Source: Cydia pomonella
Lineage: Eukaryota > Arthropoda > Insecta > Lepidoptera > Tortricidae
Assembly: GCF_033807575.1 (NCBI RefSeq)
Contig: NC_084707.1
Span: forward strand, 13,564,550-13,628,549
Reading direction: 5' to 3'
Length of the DNA stretch: 64,000 nucleotides
Shown here piece after piece: positions 34,518 to 46,022 of the stretch. The notes beneath the pieces were generated by a model. It was given only the letters and a program-made list of their open reading frames with translations, had not been told where the DNA came from and ran no database searches. Position 1 is the stretch's first letter. The number at the start of each line of letters is the position of its first letter. A program made the translations under genes and the position numbers.

Positions 34518-35562
34518 TTTTTAGGGTTCCGTAGCCAAATGGCAAAAAACGGAACCCTTATAGATTCGTCATGTCCGTCTGTCTGTCCGATTCTGTCACA
34601 GCCACTTTTTTCCGAAACTATAAGAGCTATACTGTTCAAACTTAGTAAGTGCATGTATTCTATGAACCGCATTAAGATGTTCACACAAAAATAGAAAAAA
34701 AACAATAAATTTTGGAGGTTCCCCATACTTAGAACTGAAACTCAAAAAATCTTTTTTTATCAAACCCATACGTATGGGGTATCTATAGGGATAGGTCTTC
34801 AAAAATGATATTGAGGTTTCTAATATATTATAATTTTTTTCTAAAATGAATAGTTTGCGCGAGAGACACTTCCAAAGTGGTAAAATGTGTCCCCCCCCCC
34901 GTAACTTCTAAAATAACAGAATGAAAAAAACTAAAAAAAATATATGATATACATTGTCATGCAAACTTCCACCGAGAATTGGTTTGAACGAGATCTAGTA
35001 AGTAGTTTTTTTTTAATACGTCATAAAATTAAAAAAAAAAAAAATTTCATCAAACCCATACGTGTGGGGTATCTATGGATAGGTCTTCAAAAATAATATT
35101 TAGGTTCCTAATATCATTTTTTTCTAAACTGAATAGTTTGCGCGAGAGACACTTCTAAAGTGAAAAAATGTGTGGCCCCCCCCCCCCCCCTGTAACTTCT
35201 AAAATAACAGAATGAAAAAAAAAAAAAAGATATACATTACCATGCAAACTTCCACCGAAAATTGGTTTGAACGAGATCTAGTGAGTAGTTTTTTTTAATA
35301 CGTCATAAAATTTAAAAAAATTTTTTTCATCAAACCCATACGTGTGGGGTATCAATAGATAGGTCTTCAAAAATAATATTTAGGTTCCTAATATCATTTT
35401 TTTAAACTGAATAGTTTGCGCGAGAGACACTTCCAAAGTGGTAAAATGTGTGTCCAAAGTGGTAAAATGTTGAACAAGATCTAGCAAGTAGATTTTTTTT
35501 AATACGTCTCAAATGGTGCGGAACCCTTCATGCGCGAGTCCGACTCGCACTTGGCCGCTTTT
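34518..35562 (-). mobile_element. MINE-2-like MITE with internal triplication, reverse
   Basis: Reverse member of the AAGTGCGAGTCGGACTCG subfamily: the right end is CGAGTCCGACTCGCACTTGG and the left end is TTTTTAGGGTTCCGTAGC with GTCCGTCTGTCTGTCCG. The segment from CAAACCCATACGTRTGGGGT to TAATACGTCATAAAATT occurs at about 34760-35049, again at 35050-35329, and partly a third time at 35330-35500. This makes the copy about 1 kb instead of ~550 bp. C-runs occur in the first two units. Confidence 0.85.
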
Positions 35563-35726
35563 TAGCATTAGAAAAAAGGTAAACAATCTTGATGTGTCTT
35601 TTGATTCGAAATAATTGAAAATAGTTTATGTTGTTTAGTTATGAAAGTAAAAGAATGAAAATAATTGTATATGATTTATATTTCTTACAATATTTGAGTG
35701 ACTTATTTGCAAGTATTTTTTGATAA

Positions 35727-36636
35727 AAAAAACGGTTAAGTGCGAGTTCGTTTATCACGCGTACCGAGGGTTTCGTACAAACTTTAACTTTACTCATACA
35801 ACTATAATCACGAAAGACTTTTGACCAGAAGTATAATAAGCATACTCGTGTACAGCGCCATCTATGGGCAAATTGGCTAACTAATCTGTGCGATCTGTAT
35901 GTATGTTGGTTTTTCAGGGATAATTCTTAAAAATAGTTGTTTGGTTTACAAGGGGGCAACGTTGTTGTTTAACCGCTCGTGCTAATATTGATACCCGAGC
36001 AAGGAAAAGATCCCAAAATTGAACCACGAGCGTTGCGAGGGTTTCAATGCACGAGGGTTAAACAAACTTTGCCTCCGAGAGAAACACAAAATTTTTCACC
36101 ACACCAACATGAGGAAACTACTAACTATGAAATACCAAAAAATACAAATGAAATCAAATCCAAATGAACGTAAAAATAAAATAATCATTCAAAATCATCA
36201 TTTAAAAGTCAATCCTACTAGCTAACATAAGGAAACAACTCAAAATTTGCATCTGATTACTTTGCCCCACATGTGGATAAAATGCAACTTTCTCATTCGC
36301 TTTTGAACAAACAAGAGGGCCTTTACCAGTTGGTGTGGTGAAAAAAATTGTAATGTTCAATTTGAGCTCTTTCAAATGATACCCAACTCGACCTTGTAAC
36401 TAGACTTTGAAATTTTGCCCCCTCTTTATATTGGGCATTTTCCATAATGCATATAAATAAAATAAAAATATTACACTTCCAATATGTCTGGGTTAACGTT
36501 GTTCATTACTATTCCAAATTTAAAATCGATAGCTTATGTGCTTCTCGAGACATTTAGCAATTTGACAAACAGACGGACGGACAGAGTCGCACCATAAGGG
36601 TTCCTTTTGTACCTTTTTGGTACGGAACCCTAAAAA
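35727..36636 (+). mobile_element. MINE-2-like MITE interrupted by a foldback module
   Basis: Starts ACGGTTAAGTGCGAGTTCG and CGCGTACCGAGGGTTTCGTAC. Ends GACGGACGGACAGAGTCGC, ACCATAAGGGTTCC and TACGGAACCCTAAAAA. It shares GTACAGCGCCATCTATGGGC with 15761-16546. Between about 35945 and 36345 the element is broken by the foldback module described separately. Confidence 0.8.
35960..36345 (+). mobile_element. Foldback module inserted in a MINE-2-like MITE
   Basis: GTTGTTGTTTAACCGCTCG, CTAATATTGATACCCGAGCA, TTAAACAAACTTTGCCTCCG, TTTTTCACCACACCAAC and, at the end, CCAGTTGGTGTGGTG. The two CACCACACCAAC motifs are inverted relative to each other. Collinear with 28275-28680 in reverse. Confidence 0.7.
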
Positions 36637-36870
36637 TACGTCAAGAAAAAAAACGAACTATAGGTATTCAATTTATCTAGAATTGTAACATAAACCCATA
36701 ATAATATTGCTCCTACTCGAGTAACTAAGGAGTGTGGATTTAATTTTCTCCGTCTCAAACTCTACATTTATAATCTAGGGTATGGAGGTGTCACTTGATA
36801 CAGGTGTCTAAATTATTCTGTACTGCTACTCTGCTACACAGCTGAACAGCGGAACAGCTGGGCTTGTGTT

Positions 36871-37064
36871 CTGTACCCCTAGTGTAACTTTGATCAACAT
36901 CATAACGTGACGAACGCGTTTGCGTTAAGTCTCATTTTGTATAGGATTTGAGTTTCCAAAACGTCCCGCTTGGCGCGCTCTTTCGAAATCCAATACAAAA
37001 TGAGACTAAACGCAAACGCGTACGTCACGTTTGGAAATCGAATTTATTTACACTAGGGGTACTG
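36871..37064. mobile_element. Foldback MITE, CAGTACCCCTAGTGTAA family, copy 2
   Basis: Near-identical to 13624-13818: CTGTACCCCTAGTGTAAC at the left and TTACACTAGGGGTACTG at the right, with the same internal AACGCGTTTGCGTTAAGTC and GACTAAACGCAAACGCG arms. The left terminus differs at its second base. No convincing target-site duplication. Confidence 0.85.
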
Positions 37065-37069
37065 ATGTT

Positions 37070-37443
37070 TAACTATACCTGCTCGTTACGGTATGTATTA
37101 TAAGTTGAATGCGGCTTAACATTATTAAGCGAAGGGCGAGATTGAGTATGCCGCACAAATCGAAGACTAATGATGGCGATATATCGCGCTATATTGTAGG
37201 TGCCAAACGAGCTGCCGGCCCGCGTCTTATCCGGCACGATCAGCTATATACCCAATATTCGGTTCGGGGTATAAGTAGGTATTTTGTTCTTTTTTCGCTT
37301 GGATTTCGTTCGCTCGCGCACTGTGCGCTGTCCACCGGAACACCGATGTTTGGCGAGATACATTTTAATTCCACCAAATTGTATTTGTGAGCTGATGACT
37401 CACACTATTAAACTGTTTTAAATACAGTAGGTAATTCACGATT
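37070..37443. other. No recognised gene
   Basis: A 93-codon open frame at 37109-37390 (+) has no recognisable domain. Slightly GC-richer than the flanks at 37200-37350. Confidence 0.4.
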
Positions 37444-37582
37444 AAGAGCCACTTGCGCCATCCAGGGTTAGCCACTAACTCTGGGTTAACTAATTAAAGT
37501 GGAGTTATCAGTACATTTGAACCCTATGTTAACGGTTAACTCCGAGTTAGTGTTTAACCCTGGCTGGAACAAGTGGCCCTAA
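37444..37582. mobile_element. Foldback MITE, GCCACTTGCGCCA family
   Basis: GCCACTTGCGCCATCCAGGG and CCACTAACTCTGGGTTAACT at the left mirror GTTAACTCCGAGTTAGTG and CCCTGGCTGGAACAAGTGGC at the right. Flanked by TTAA on each side. About 139 bp, almost entirely hairpin. Confidence 0.75.
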
Positions 37583-37786
37583 CTTAAATAATAATCGAAG
37601 TAGGTATAAAAAAATGTACCCTCATACGGTACGCTTCATAAAATGTAACAGATTGCAATTTATACAAGACACAATGGTCAATGAGCTCGAGTAAAAAGCT
37701 CGTGCTGAGCCGTTATACGTGACTCAATGAATGACGTATTCTACTTGTGAAAACAATTGTGCACACAACACTCACGTATATACATA

Positions 37787-39079
37787 CGTAGTACGGTCCA
37801 TGAGTTCTTAGCCTAACATAGAAATAAAGGTCATAAATAAAAAACATTGTTATTATTTTTCAATATACTCTCCCTTTATTTTCACACACTTTTCAGAACG
37901 TCTAACTAAAGCTTCTAAGCCACTATAAAAGTATGATACATCTTTAGAGTCAAAATGGTCGTACACCGCCTGTTTAATTTCATCGTCGCTGTTAAATCTT
38001 CTACCCCTTAACTCAGCTTTCAGCTTTGAGAACAAAAAATAGTCAGATGAGGCTAGATCGGGGCTATAAGGTGGGTGGTCAATCTCTGTGAAGCCACATT
38101 CGCGAATAGTAGCTTTGGATAACGAAGCAGTGTGGACTGGAGCATTGTCATGAAGCAAGCGCACACCTCGAGTGATTTTTCCGCGCCGTTTCTCGATAAT
38201 TTTTTGACGCAACTGCCTTAGTAATTCAGAGTAATATGCCGCATTCATGGTAGTATTTGTTTCTTTAAAGTCAATCAAAAGGATTCCCTCGCAGTCCCAA
38301 AAGATTGTAGCCATCACTTTTTTGGTGCTTTGAGTGACTTTTGCTTTTTTTGGCACGGATTCTCCTTTCCGATGCCACTCCATGGAATCTCTTTTGGATG
38401 TCGGGTCATAGTATAACACCATGGTTTCATCACCCGTTACAATCGATTGGATTACTCCTTCTTGGTCTTCGTGGCAAAGCTCTAAAAATTGCTTACAACA
38501 TTCTACTCGACGCTGCTTCTGCACTGCACTGAGAATTCGAGGCACCCACCTTGCACTAATTTTTGTCATATTTAAATTCTGATGTAGGATCCTTAGAACA
38601 CTTGTTTTGGAAATTCCAGTCTGTGCTGCAATTTCTTTTGTTTTTAGGCGTCGGTCACTTAGAACAATATCTTCCACAAATTTAATGTTTTCTGGAGTAG
38701 TCACTGTCACAGGACCTCCAGCACGTGGATCATCTTCTAATGATTCTCGTCCCCAGCGAAACAACTTAGATCAATTTTTTATTGTTGAAAATGATGGGCA
38801 CAAGTCACCGTAAACAGCATTCATTCTTTCTTTGATTTGAGTTGGCGTTAATCCTTCTTTAGTCAAAAACTTTATAACAGCGCGAAACTCAATTTGAGAC
38901 ATTTTTTAAACGACTTGCCTTAGTGATCGTTTGAGCTCTATTACAATTAAACGGATTGGCGCAGCAAGTTGAAACTTTATGTAAAGCTTGATGAGACTTG
39001 TTACTGACGGTTGCATAAAGAATTTTGTGAACGCACTCTATTTACTATATGAGGCCAAGAACTCATGGACCGTACTACG
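37787..39079 (-). mobile_element. Full-length mariner element
   Basis: Inverted termini CGTAGTACGGTCCATGAGTT (left) and AACTCATGGACCGTACTACG (right) are flanked by TA on both sides, as expected of the Tc1/mariner superfamily. About 1.29 kb, the normal mariner size, with a transposase frame on the minus strand filling most of it. The exact end could be four bases further in, because a second TA lies there. Confidence 0.9.
37853..38902 (-). pseudogene. Mariner transposase, one nonsense codon
   Basis: From the ATG at 38902 to the stop at 37853 this is 349 codons in one frame with a single TGA at codon 44 (38771-38773), just before SKLFRWGRESL, where mariners usually have Trp. The N-terminal MSQIEFRAVIKFLTKEG and the region with TGISKTSVLRIL are the two HTH motifs. 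WVPRIL corresponds to the family's WVPHEL. The catalytic triad is complete: Asp158 in VTGDE, Asp252 in LLHDNAP and Asp287 in SSDYF, i.e. DD34D, with YSPDL before it. No frameshift. The element is probably a young copy inactivated by one substitution. Readthrough, or re-initiation after the stop, would leave the catalytic core but lose the first HTH. Confidence 0.9.
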
Positions 39080-39084
39080 TATAT

Positions 39085-40230
39085 CATATATCTATCTAGC
39101 ATGTCAATACTTTTTCCCTTTTCTTTAGTGCGTTAGCGATTTTCCATAAAGGGATTTAACTTCATTTTTACCATGTTTGTGTCGTGTGGAACAGAACACC
39201 GTAGCATCAATGTGACTGAGCCGATTTTGATGCATGAAGTTTTTGTTCTATGAATGTGGCCGGAAGCCTCGAATAGCAGTAAATAAAAAACTGTTGAGTT
39301 GCCTAATATTTGTATACATGTATTTTATTTGTAACAAATATGGTCTAAATGAAAAGTAGGTATGCTAACTACATAATACCTAGTAAAAATGAGGCTTTTG
39401 TACGTAAAACTGTATTTTATAAAGATTTCAAAAAACTACTGAACAAACCTACAAATGATATAATTAGGTAGATTCGTTTTAATTTCCATCATCAATCACT
39501 GTCATGTTTGGCAAATTATTTGGCATTTGATAACGAGTTATGTAGTTGTTTCTCCAATTATATAGCAGTATCTCGCTGACCTTTTTACCTCTATTATAAT
39601 AATATGATAATGATGTGTTTTTAAAAGGCAGTTGAGAGACTAATTTGCGTGACACTTTACCATATACCTACTTACGATTAATTTTATTAGAGTTTAAATA
39701 CATTATGGTTAAGTAAAGTAAGGAAATGTGTAAGGAATAATTTATGGAATGTTCACTTGAATAGAGACAGAAAGGCTTTCGCGGAGTAGGAAGTTGTCGT
39801 GAGTGAAACCCGACGGCGCGGGCGCAATGTAAATGAAGATGCCGGGATGCTGTCCGACATTGTTTATTGAGAATATTCACACATTTTTGATATATATCTA
39901 TCTATATTGACATAATCTTGCATAACATGTTTCACGAGTTTGCATATATACTTAATGTAGAAAACTGAAAGTCCTTTGAAGTTGGATTTTCCTTGATACT
40001 CAGTTACATTACTTACATTACATAGGTAAGACGAATAGACCGGTCCCCACTTAAATACCCACACAGAAATAATGATGTGGCTACAATGAATGAAAAAATG
40101 TTATAGTTTTTAAATGGTGGCAGCGAACCATTAATTATATAATGAGTTATACCTATTTTTTAATTCGTTATGACATGTAAGCACGCACTGAGCGTGGATT
40201 ATTAGAGTTCAACGCATTCGATAAGTACGA
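39085..40230. other. Intron, nothing recognised
   Basis: AT-rich sequence without a recognisable gene or repeat. Open frames at 39668-39880 and 39864-40064 (-) look random. Confidence 0.5.
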
Positions 40231-40233
40231 CGA

Positions 40234-40470
40234 ATGGGCACGTGGTATGTGATCGAAGATCATTGTGCAGCTTCCTGGGAATCTTGGGAGCTGGAGTTGG
40301 CGGGCAGGATCAGGTGCAACGCACGCATCGGGTCCCGCGACGACGTTCGCGCTCAGCGACGCCGGCGCCGCGCCGGGCAGTGCCGCCGCGCGCGCCGTCC
40401 GGCCCACGCGCACGCGAAAACGCTTTCGCGATACCGATCCAACTATCTCGATCACCAATTTCACATAAAA
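40234..40470 (+). promoter_or_regulatory. CpG-rich stretch, candidate promoter or 5' exon
   Basis: GC- and CpG-rich (many CGCG, GCGC and CGCGCG words at 40320-40420) in an otherwise AT-rich intron. All three + frames and one - frame stay open across much of it, which is expected from base composition alone. A donor-like CAG|GTGCAA occurs at 40314. It lies 1.2 kb upstream of the candidate alternative first exon at 41426, so it may be its promoter or untranslated leader. No TATA or initiator motif stands out. Confidence 0.35.
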
Positions 40471-41425
40471 CGCCTTTTAAAGTTAAGAAAGCTATGGCTT
40501 TCTATAAATACACTTAATTAGCGCGCAGTCGTGGTCCCCTGGTGTTTACCAATTAGTTGCAAATTTCGCTTACGATTATGAAGGACCATTTATTTTGATC
40601 TTAAAGCTGAGTAAGTTGAGATAAACGCTTACCATTGTCATAAAGTACGAACGTATTTGAATAATGAACTAATAATTATTGACTTAATTAACTATGTAAT
40701 AGGTACCCTAGCTAGCTAACCTAACCATTAAAGGGAGTTGGTATCTATTATGAATACAGTCAATGTTAACTCTATTATTCAATTAAATTAATAAATAATT
40801 TGTATTAATCCTTCAGGTTTGTTTTGTTAAAGGTGTCTAAGTTATCCAGTTAAATTGATTAGGTACCTAAATAATATGAAACCAAGCTCGATTGATATTC
40901 AAATTAGTCGTTTATCAAAACACAGTTTTCAAGGTGACAGCGATATTCCCTTATCACCAAAATTGAGGTACGATTATTTATTGCTGCTAAAGTCGATAGT
41001 AAGCGATAAGTCGGTGCCACTACTTCTCGTGTGTTCAGTAATCGATTAAACAGCTCCTTTAGGTCACGTAGACGCTAACAGGTGTTAAATCTCCTCGGTT
41101 ATTTAACAGATTATTATCGTTATAATAATAAAAATAATTGCCTATTATAGGTTGTCATTACTAGTTGTCAAGATTTCGTTTTCGTACATGAAACGAAATC
41201 TGCCACTCTTAACAACAATAACACCTGCATTACAAGCCGGTTAAAATGGTTAACAGAGACAATGTGCGCAATCCACCCGCTAATGATTGTTAAGTGAAGA
41301 AAGCTTTACGTAAACTCAGCATAGCTGAGCTCGTGATGTGAATGTTACAAGTGAATACAGACTCTTGACCAGCCGTTTAGTTCAGGATCCAAACCTACCT
41401 TTCCTCAGACTTTTGTCAGTTAAAA

Positions 41426-41497
41426 ATGTACCATAACGGGCGACTCGGCAGTAGTAGCAGCACCTCTACATCCTCGGGAGGATCATCGGATCTGCGG
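41426..41497 (+). CDS. Candidate alternative first coding exon of the host gene
   Basis: ATG at 41426 opens 24 codons, MYHNGRLGSSSSTSTSSGG and on to SSDLR, ending at CGG|GTAAAT, an acceptable donor. An in-frame TAG lies upstream at 41378-41380, so the frame begins here. The Ser-rich, GC-biased coding stretch stands out from its surroundings. The donor is phase 0, matching the phase-0 acceptor at 60916. If used, this start would skip the C1 finger exons at 24.5 and 29.3 kb and give an isoform without C1. No direct evidence of transcription; it could belong to another gene. Confidence 0.45.
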
Positions 41498-41762
41498 GTA
41501 AATTATACATTTAGATTATTTAACTACTACTATTTGAAAGCACATCAAATTTCTACGTTAGGCACGTTGAAGATAATATCATAACTTGCATCTTCATTAC
41601 CTATACCTAACCTACCTGATTTACTTACATATTTTTAGGTCATTAGGTATCTTGAAAAACGTTTTATGTTTTACATAAATAAACGAATTTGCTAACTTCT
41701 AAATAACAATGATAAAGTTTTTATGAAGAAAATATGAAAAGCCATATAATTGCACTATATAT

Positions 41763-41905
41763 AGTGGCGGTGCGTCACAAATATTCGTAGGAAACCCGGA
41801 GCTAATTTTGCTTTCCTTTTCTCCATAAACCGATCGTTAAAGTACTCAACGGGCTAAAATTAGACAAGCCGGTGGGAATCGAGTTCTTTGAACGATCCGC
41901 CACTG
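41763..41905 (-). mobile_element. hAT-type MITE, CAGTGGCGG family, copy 1
   Basis: Termini AGTGGCGGTGCGTCACAAAT and GAACGATCCGCCACTG. Its body, CCGGAGCTAATTTTGC to GGTGGGAATCGAGTTC, is the reverse of the copy at 54464-54607. Flanks CTATATAT and CTATATAG match at 7 of 8 positions, consistent with a decayed 8-bp target duplication. Non-coding. Confidence 0.8.
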
Positions 41906-42079
41906 CTATATAGTAAACCAAGCACTCCAAGCAAAGTATGAAATATTGTGTCAGATGACCTCCTTGACATCTATTAAATTCCGTACTTTTACGGACACAG
42001 TAAATGTATCGGAACAATGTTAGCATTGATTGTGCGTGCCCTTACGGCTCGGGTCAAACATTTCTAGACAATGATATAG

Positions 42080-42175
42080 AAGGGCCGCGAGCGCGGGCGT
42101 AGCGTGTGCTGCGGACGGTACCGGCACGATACCGCGGCGCGGGCGCGGACCCGCTCGCCTCGACCGCACATGCTT
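42080..42175. promoter_or_regulatory. CpG-rich island of unknown role
   Basis: Short run dominated by GCGCGGGCG-like words and GGTACCGGCACGATACCGCG, sharply bounded by AT-rich DNA. No open frame with splice sites was recognised. It lies 0.6 kb downstream of the candidate first exon's donor, so it could be part of the same promoter region, or a CpG-rich repeat remnant. Confidence 0.25.
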
Positions 42176-42459
42176 ACAGTTCAATACACTAAGCAGTTTG
42201 CCCGACGAACAAATAAAATGGCAAGACCGCGATTTGACTTTGAAATACGCGGGTCAGGTGACACTTGACACTGGCAGGGTGGATGTTCTCTTGCATTGCA
42301 TTCTTAGAATTGCGCATCGTATTCAAAACTAGGTACTTATATGAGTTGATTGCTAGTATAGACAATTTTTAATTTCACTGTGTACATACTTATTTAATTT
42401 CATACAACCATTGCTACATTTGTATCATATGGTACTTGACTACCAGAAATTAAATGTAA

Positions 42460-42552
42460 TATTTATTTATTTATTTAAACTTTATTGCATATCAAAAAAG
42501 GCACAAATGGCGGACTTAATGCCTCATGGAATTCTCTACCAATCAACCATAT
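42460..42552 (-). mobile_element. LINE 3'-end fragment, reverse
   Basis: ATTTATTTATTTATTTAAAC (a reverse A-rich tail) is followed by TTTATTGCATATC, CACAAATGGCGGACTTAATG, CCTCATGG and AATTCTCTACCAATCAACCA. This is the reverse of the common 3' UTR end of lepidopteran Jockey-type LINEs. Only about 90 bp remain. Confidence 0.65.
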
Positions 42553-42554
42553 AC

Positions 42555-45500
42555 ATTCATATAGTTCTATATTTTATACATGATGTGTTATTTTATACAA
42601 ATATCTTTTCAATTTAATTAATAATTTAATAAGTATAGTGGAACTTAATCAGAATAAATAATTATTTAAAATCAAAACTGCATCTAGTAATACGTAATCA
42701 AACATTGGAGAGCTACTAAAGATACCGCAATTCGCTCCAAAGATGCGTGTGGGGACGGAACGGATCCAAAAATGGCAACAGTGATTCAAGTCCTGGAATG
42801 TGCTCGCTCCGTCGCCCTTATAACTCTGACATCTACAGCTTATTAATTTGCCAACTAAATAGATACAATTTAAATAAATACTTAAGTACTTTTTTTCGTA
42901 TTAAAACCTAGGTGAAAAATTCTCTCTAAGACTAATATTAAACACCACATAACTCAACATTAACTAATAAGAATCTATTGGACTATGCTTAAAACTCCAA
43001 TATTTAGACCTGTTTCAAAAATGTGTCAACATGTAAAATGTGAAAGACCTTACGATGAAGTGTTAACCAGTCACTTTGCCCTAAGGGTGCGTCATTAATA
43101 TTTAAATAAAGCTTTTGGTATGTGTTTACTCCTAAACTTAAAACGTCTAAGAACGCTCTTTGTTTAACAATGTGCAACTATCATAATATACAACTAAGTA
43201 AAATAATCAATACAATAACTAAATTATATTCATTACGAGCTTAAACATACATGCAAACAGGTAACTAGGTAGGTACATGCACGTACCTATCGTCTAAAAT
43301 TGCACGTTCTAAGATGCACTGCACTTATTGCTAGGCCGGGTCATTCGCGCCTCATTTGACAAGTTCATCAGTGAGCCGCAAATTGCAGGGTGTGGGTGAT
43401 ATCTGTTCCGGTAGGCGGTCGATATCTTAAATGTCACCTAGTTTCCGGGTACATTGCCTTCTGCCGGAGATTAAGTACGATGCCGACCGGTCCAGGCGAC
43501 GCGAAGGCATGCTGACGCTACAAGCTCTACTTTACAGCTATCTGCCTAATTCCATCCTTGAACGTTAACGCGTTCTTGACACTTAGTGTCCTTTATACTT
43601 AGAATAACTATAATACGTACTTACCTACTTCGGTATAACTCTCCTTATGGATCTTTTAAAGACAAACAACAATAAACCTCTGAGCAACATGTTAAGACAT
43701 TTAAAATCTCAACAAAAACAAATAAATAATGGATTGTTTTTATTTAGTTTTGACAATGCCAATGTTGGATTGGCTTTAGTGGATGTTCTTTAGTTGGATT
43801 TAAACAATAACATACATTTGCTTAAATTAAATGAAATATTTTAAATAATTGAAGAATATTTAAATTATTTTCAGATAATGGATCGGTCCATTTAATTTAT
43901 CATTCATAATCAGCATTCTATTGTGAACTTGGTTATATTTACGTAGACGTTTGTGTTTATAAACAAAAACAAATAAGATCTGCCGTGGATCTGCCCAATG
44001 TCATTACATTAATAATCATTTACTTATTCATCCCAACCGAGAGTCGGGAACGGTAACAATGCAAGGTCGTTTCGCTTGCTGGGGAATTTGGCGAGGCGCA
44101 GGGTCGATCGATCTGAAAAGAGCGGCGAAGACGAGAAGAGACAAAGCATTTAAACATTTTAAAATAATGAGCAAGACTCATAAACGTATGTATGTAAGAT
44201 ACGGCGTTAGTAGGTACCTACTTAAGATAAATCCGTAAGAACTAAAGAAGGGAAGGAGCGTTGCAGCTGCTTAAAATATTTATGTTCTCCGGCATTCTTT
44301 ACGTCTGTGGAATTCGTCGATTGTGTTAGTTTATTTGCACGATTACGAGGTGGAGGCATTGATGTTATTTTTAAAAATATTGCAAATACAAAATTACCAA
44401 CATATATCTGTCTAATTGATATCACTAGTATCACTTGACGGCTGAGCGGCTAAACCTACTTAAGATTTAATTTTTATTTTATTTTATTTATTTATGTTAG
44501 TTATAGAATTAAGTTAAATTATTTCAAATCGATATTATATAATCTGATTGTGTATGTGTGTCGTCCTGAAATGTATGTACGCCTGAAAAGATTATTTCAA
44601 TTATTTCAATTTAAATTTTCAATATTTCAATTTCGATATGAATATTGAGTGAATCACAAATATGGAATACTTTACACTAGGAATTATCATCTTAAAAGCT
44701 GCCCCGATGGAAATATGGATTAAGGAAAAAATATTGTTCTCAATAAAAGCTCTAAATAACTTATCGCAAGAACTTAGCTTAAACATTATTGTATCCCATC
44801 CACAAGATCAAATTAAAGGCTCCTTACATACTTGTATGATTCATCAACAATATGAAAGTGATGATATTATATGTACCTATGTAGAATGTTCGCTGCTATT
44901 ATATGTCCCCACATCTTGTCTAATTCAGTCAGATTTGTTGTTTAATAATGCTCGACATTGCAAATTTCCAGCACATTTCATTAGTTATATTTGCGTCAGC
45001 ACCGGTTCATTTCGCGGCGAGTTTTGTGTGAGTAGATTCATAGATATATTTCTGAGTAGATTAATGCACTTCTTGTAGCTCATTATTGCGGCTAACACAA
45101 GTCTTGTTTAATTTCGATGGAATATATTTGACCGGCACCTCGGGAATCTAACTTTACAAATGATGCGATCGGGATAGCATCTCTTCACGGTTCTAGCTTT
45201 ATTACGAACTTAGTCAACACTTAGTATTCTTTTTAATTATAAGTATGTTTGTTTGATGCAATCAATACGGACTGCGGTTTAAATATTTCAAAAACAACAG
45301 ATATCAAACATCAACTGGTTGCACTGCCGGTTGACCCGGAACTGATGAATGGACTTATCGATCGGCATTGTTAATTCATGTTCAGCGTGATTGCCTATTA
45401 ATACTTATTTATGTAAAATTAATATTGCATCAGTATATACACCACTCTATAAATTGTAGATTTGTTAGTAGTTGGCTTTTTGCGTTGTGTGTACGTAATT

Positions 45501-45683
45501 GTAAAGAAGGTACAGTGGGGCGTAGAGAGATGAATGACATGGGAGATGTAGGTGACTAGCATTTTCTTGTGTCTTTGCTTTTTGTTGCAAAGGAAACTAC
45601 TCGTACCCATGTCTAATACCTAACTAAATCGGGTAACTGGTAAAAATAGGCGGAAAATCCCTGCTCTCGTAATTGTTAATTTT
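42555..45683. other. Intron, no recognised gene
   Basis: The longest open frame, 138 codons at 44662-45078 (+), has no recognisable domain, low-complexity AT-rich codons and no flanking splice or promoter signals, so I do not call it. An (ATTTCA)n-like stretch at 44594-44636 precedes it. GC-richer patches at 43330-43530 and 44040-44140 carry no convincing exon. Confidence 0.45.
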
Positions 45684-46022
45684 TAGGGTATAGGATCACT
45701 TCGTTGTCCGTTCATTCGTCCGTCCGTCCGACCGGCTGTCAAGACCCTTTATCTCTGGAACGCGTGGCGTGGAGGTATCGAGTTGAAATACTTAGTCCCT
45801 TGACGCTATGAAAAAATTAAATGTAAATTTCGGCCCCCGTTACCGTTACCCTAGAACTATGAAATTTGGCAAGTAATATGATCTTACACTACAAGTACAG
45901 GGAACATTCTCTGAATTATAAATGTGTTAAAATAAGAAATATCAAAACATAAAATATAAAATAAATTACATTTGTACGAAACCCTCGGTGTGCGAGTTCG
46001 TTTCGCAATTTTCCGTTTTTTT
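45684..46022 (-). mobile_element. MINE-2-like MITE, short, reverse
   Basis: Left end TTTTTAGGGTATAGGATCAC is followed by GTCCGTTCATTCGTCCGTCC and GTCCGACCGGC. Right end is CGAAACCCTCGGTGTGCGAG and TTCGTTTCGCAATTTTCCG. This is the CACCGAGGGTT-type subfamily also seen at 15761 and 35727, but lacking much of the interior. Confidence 0.7.

Noticed and set aside
44662..45078. 138-codon open frame on +
   Set aside because: No recognisable domain, AT-driven composition, no flanking gene signals; long frames of this size are expected by chance in 64 kb.
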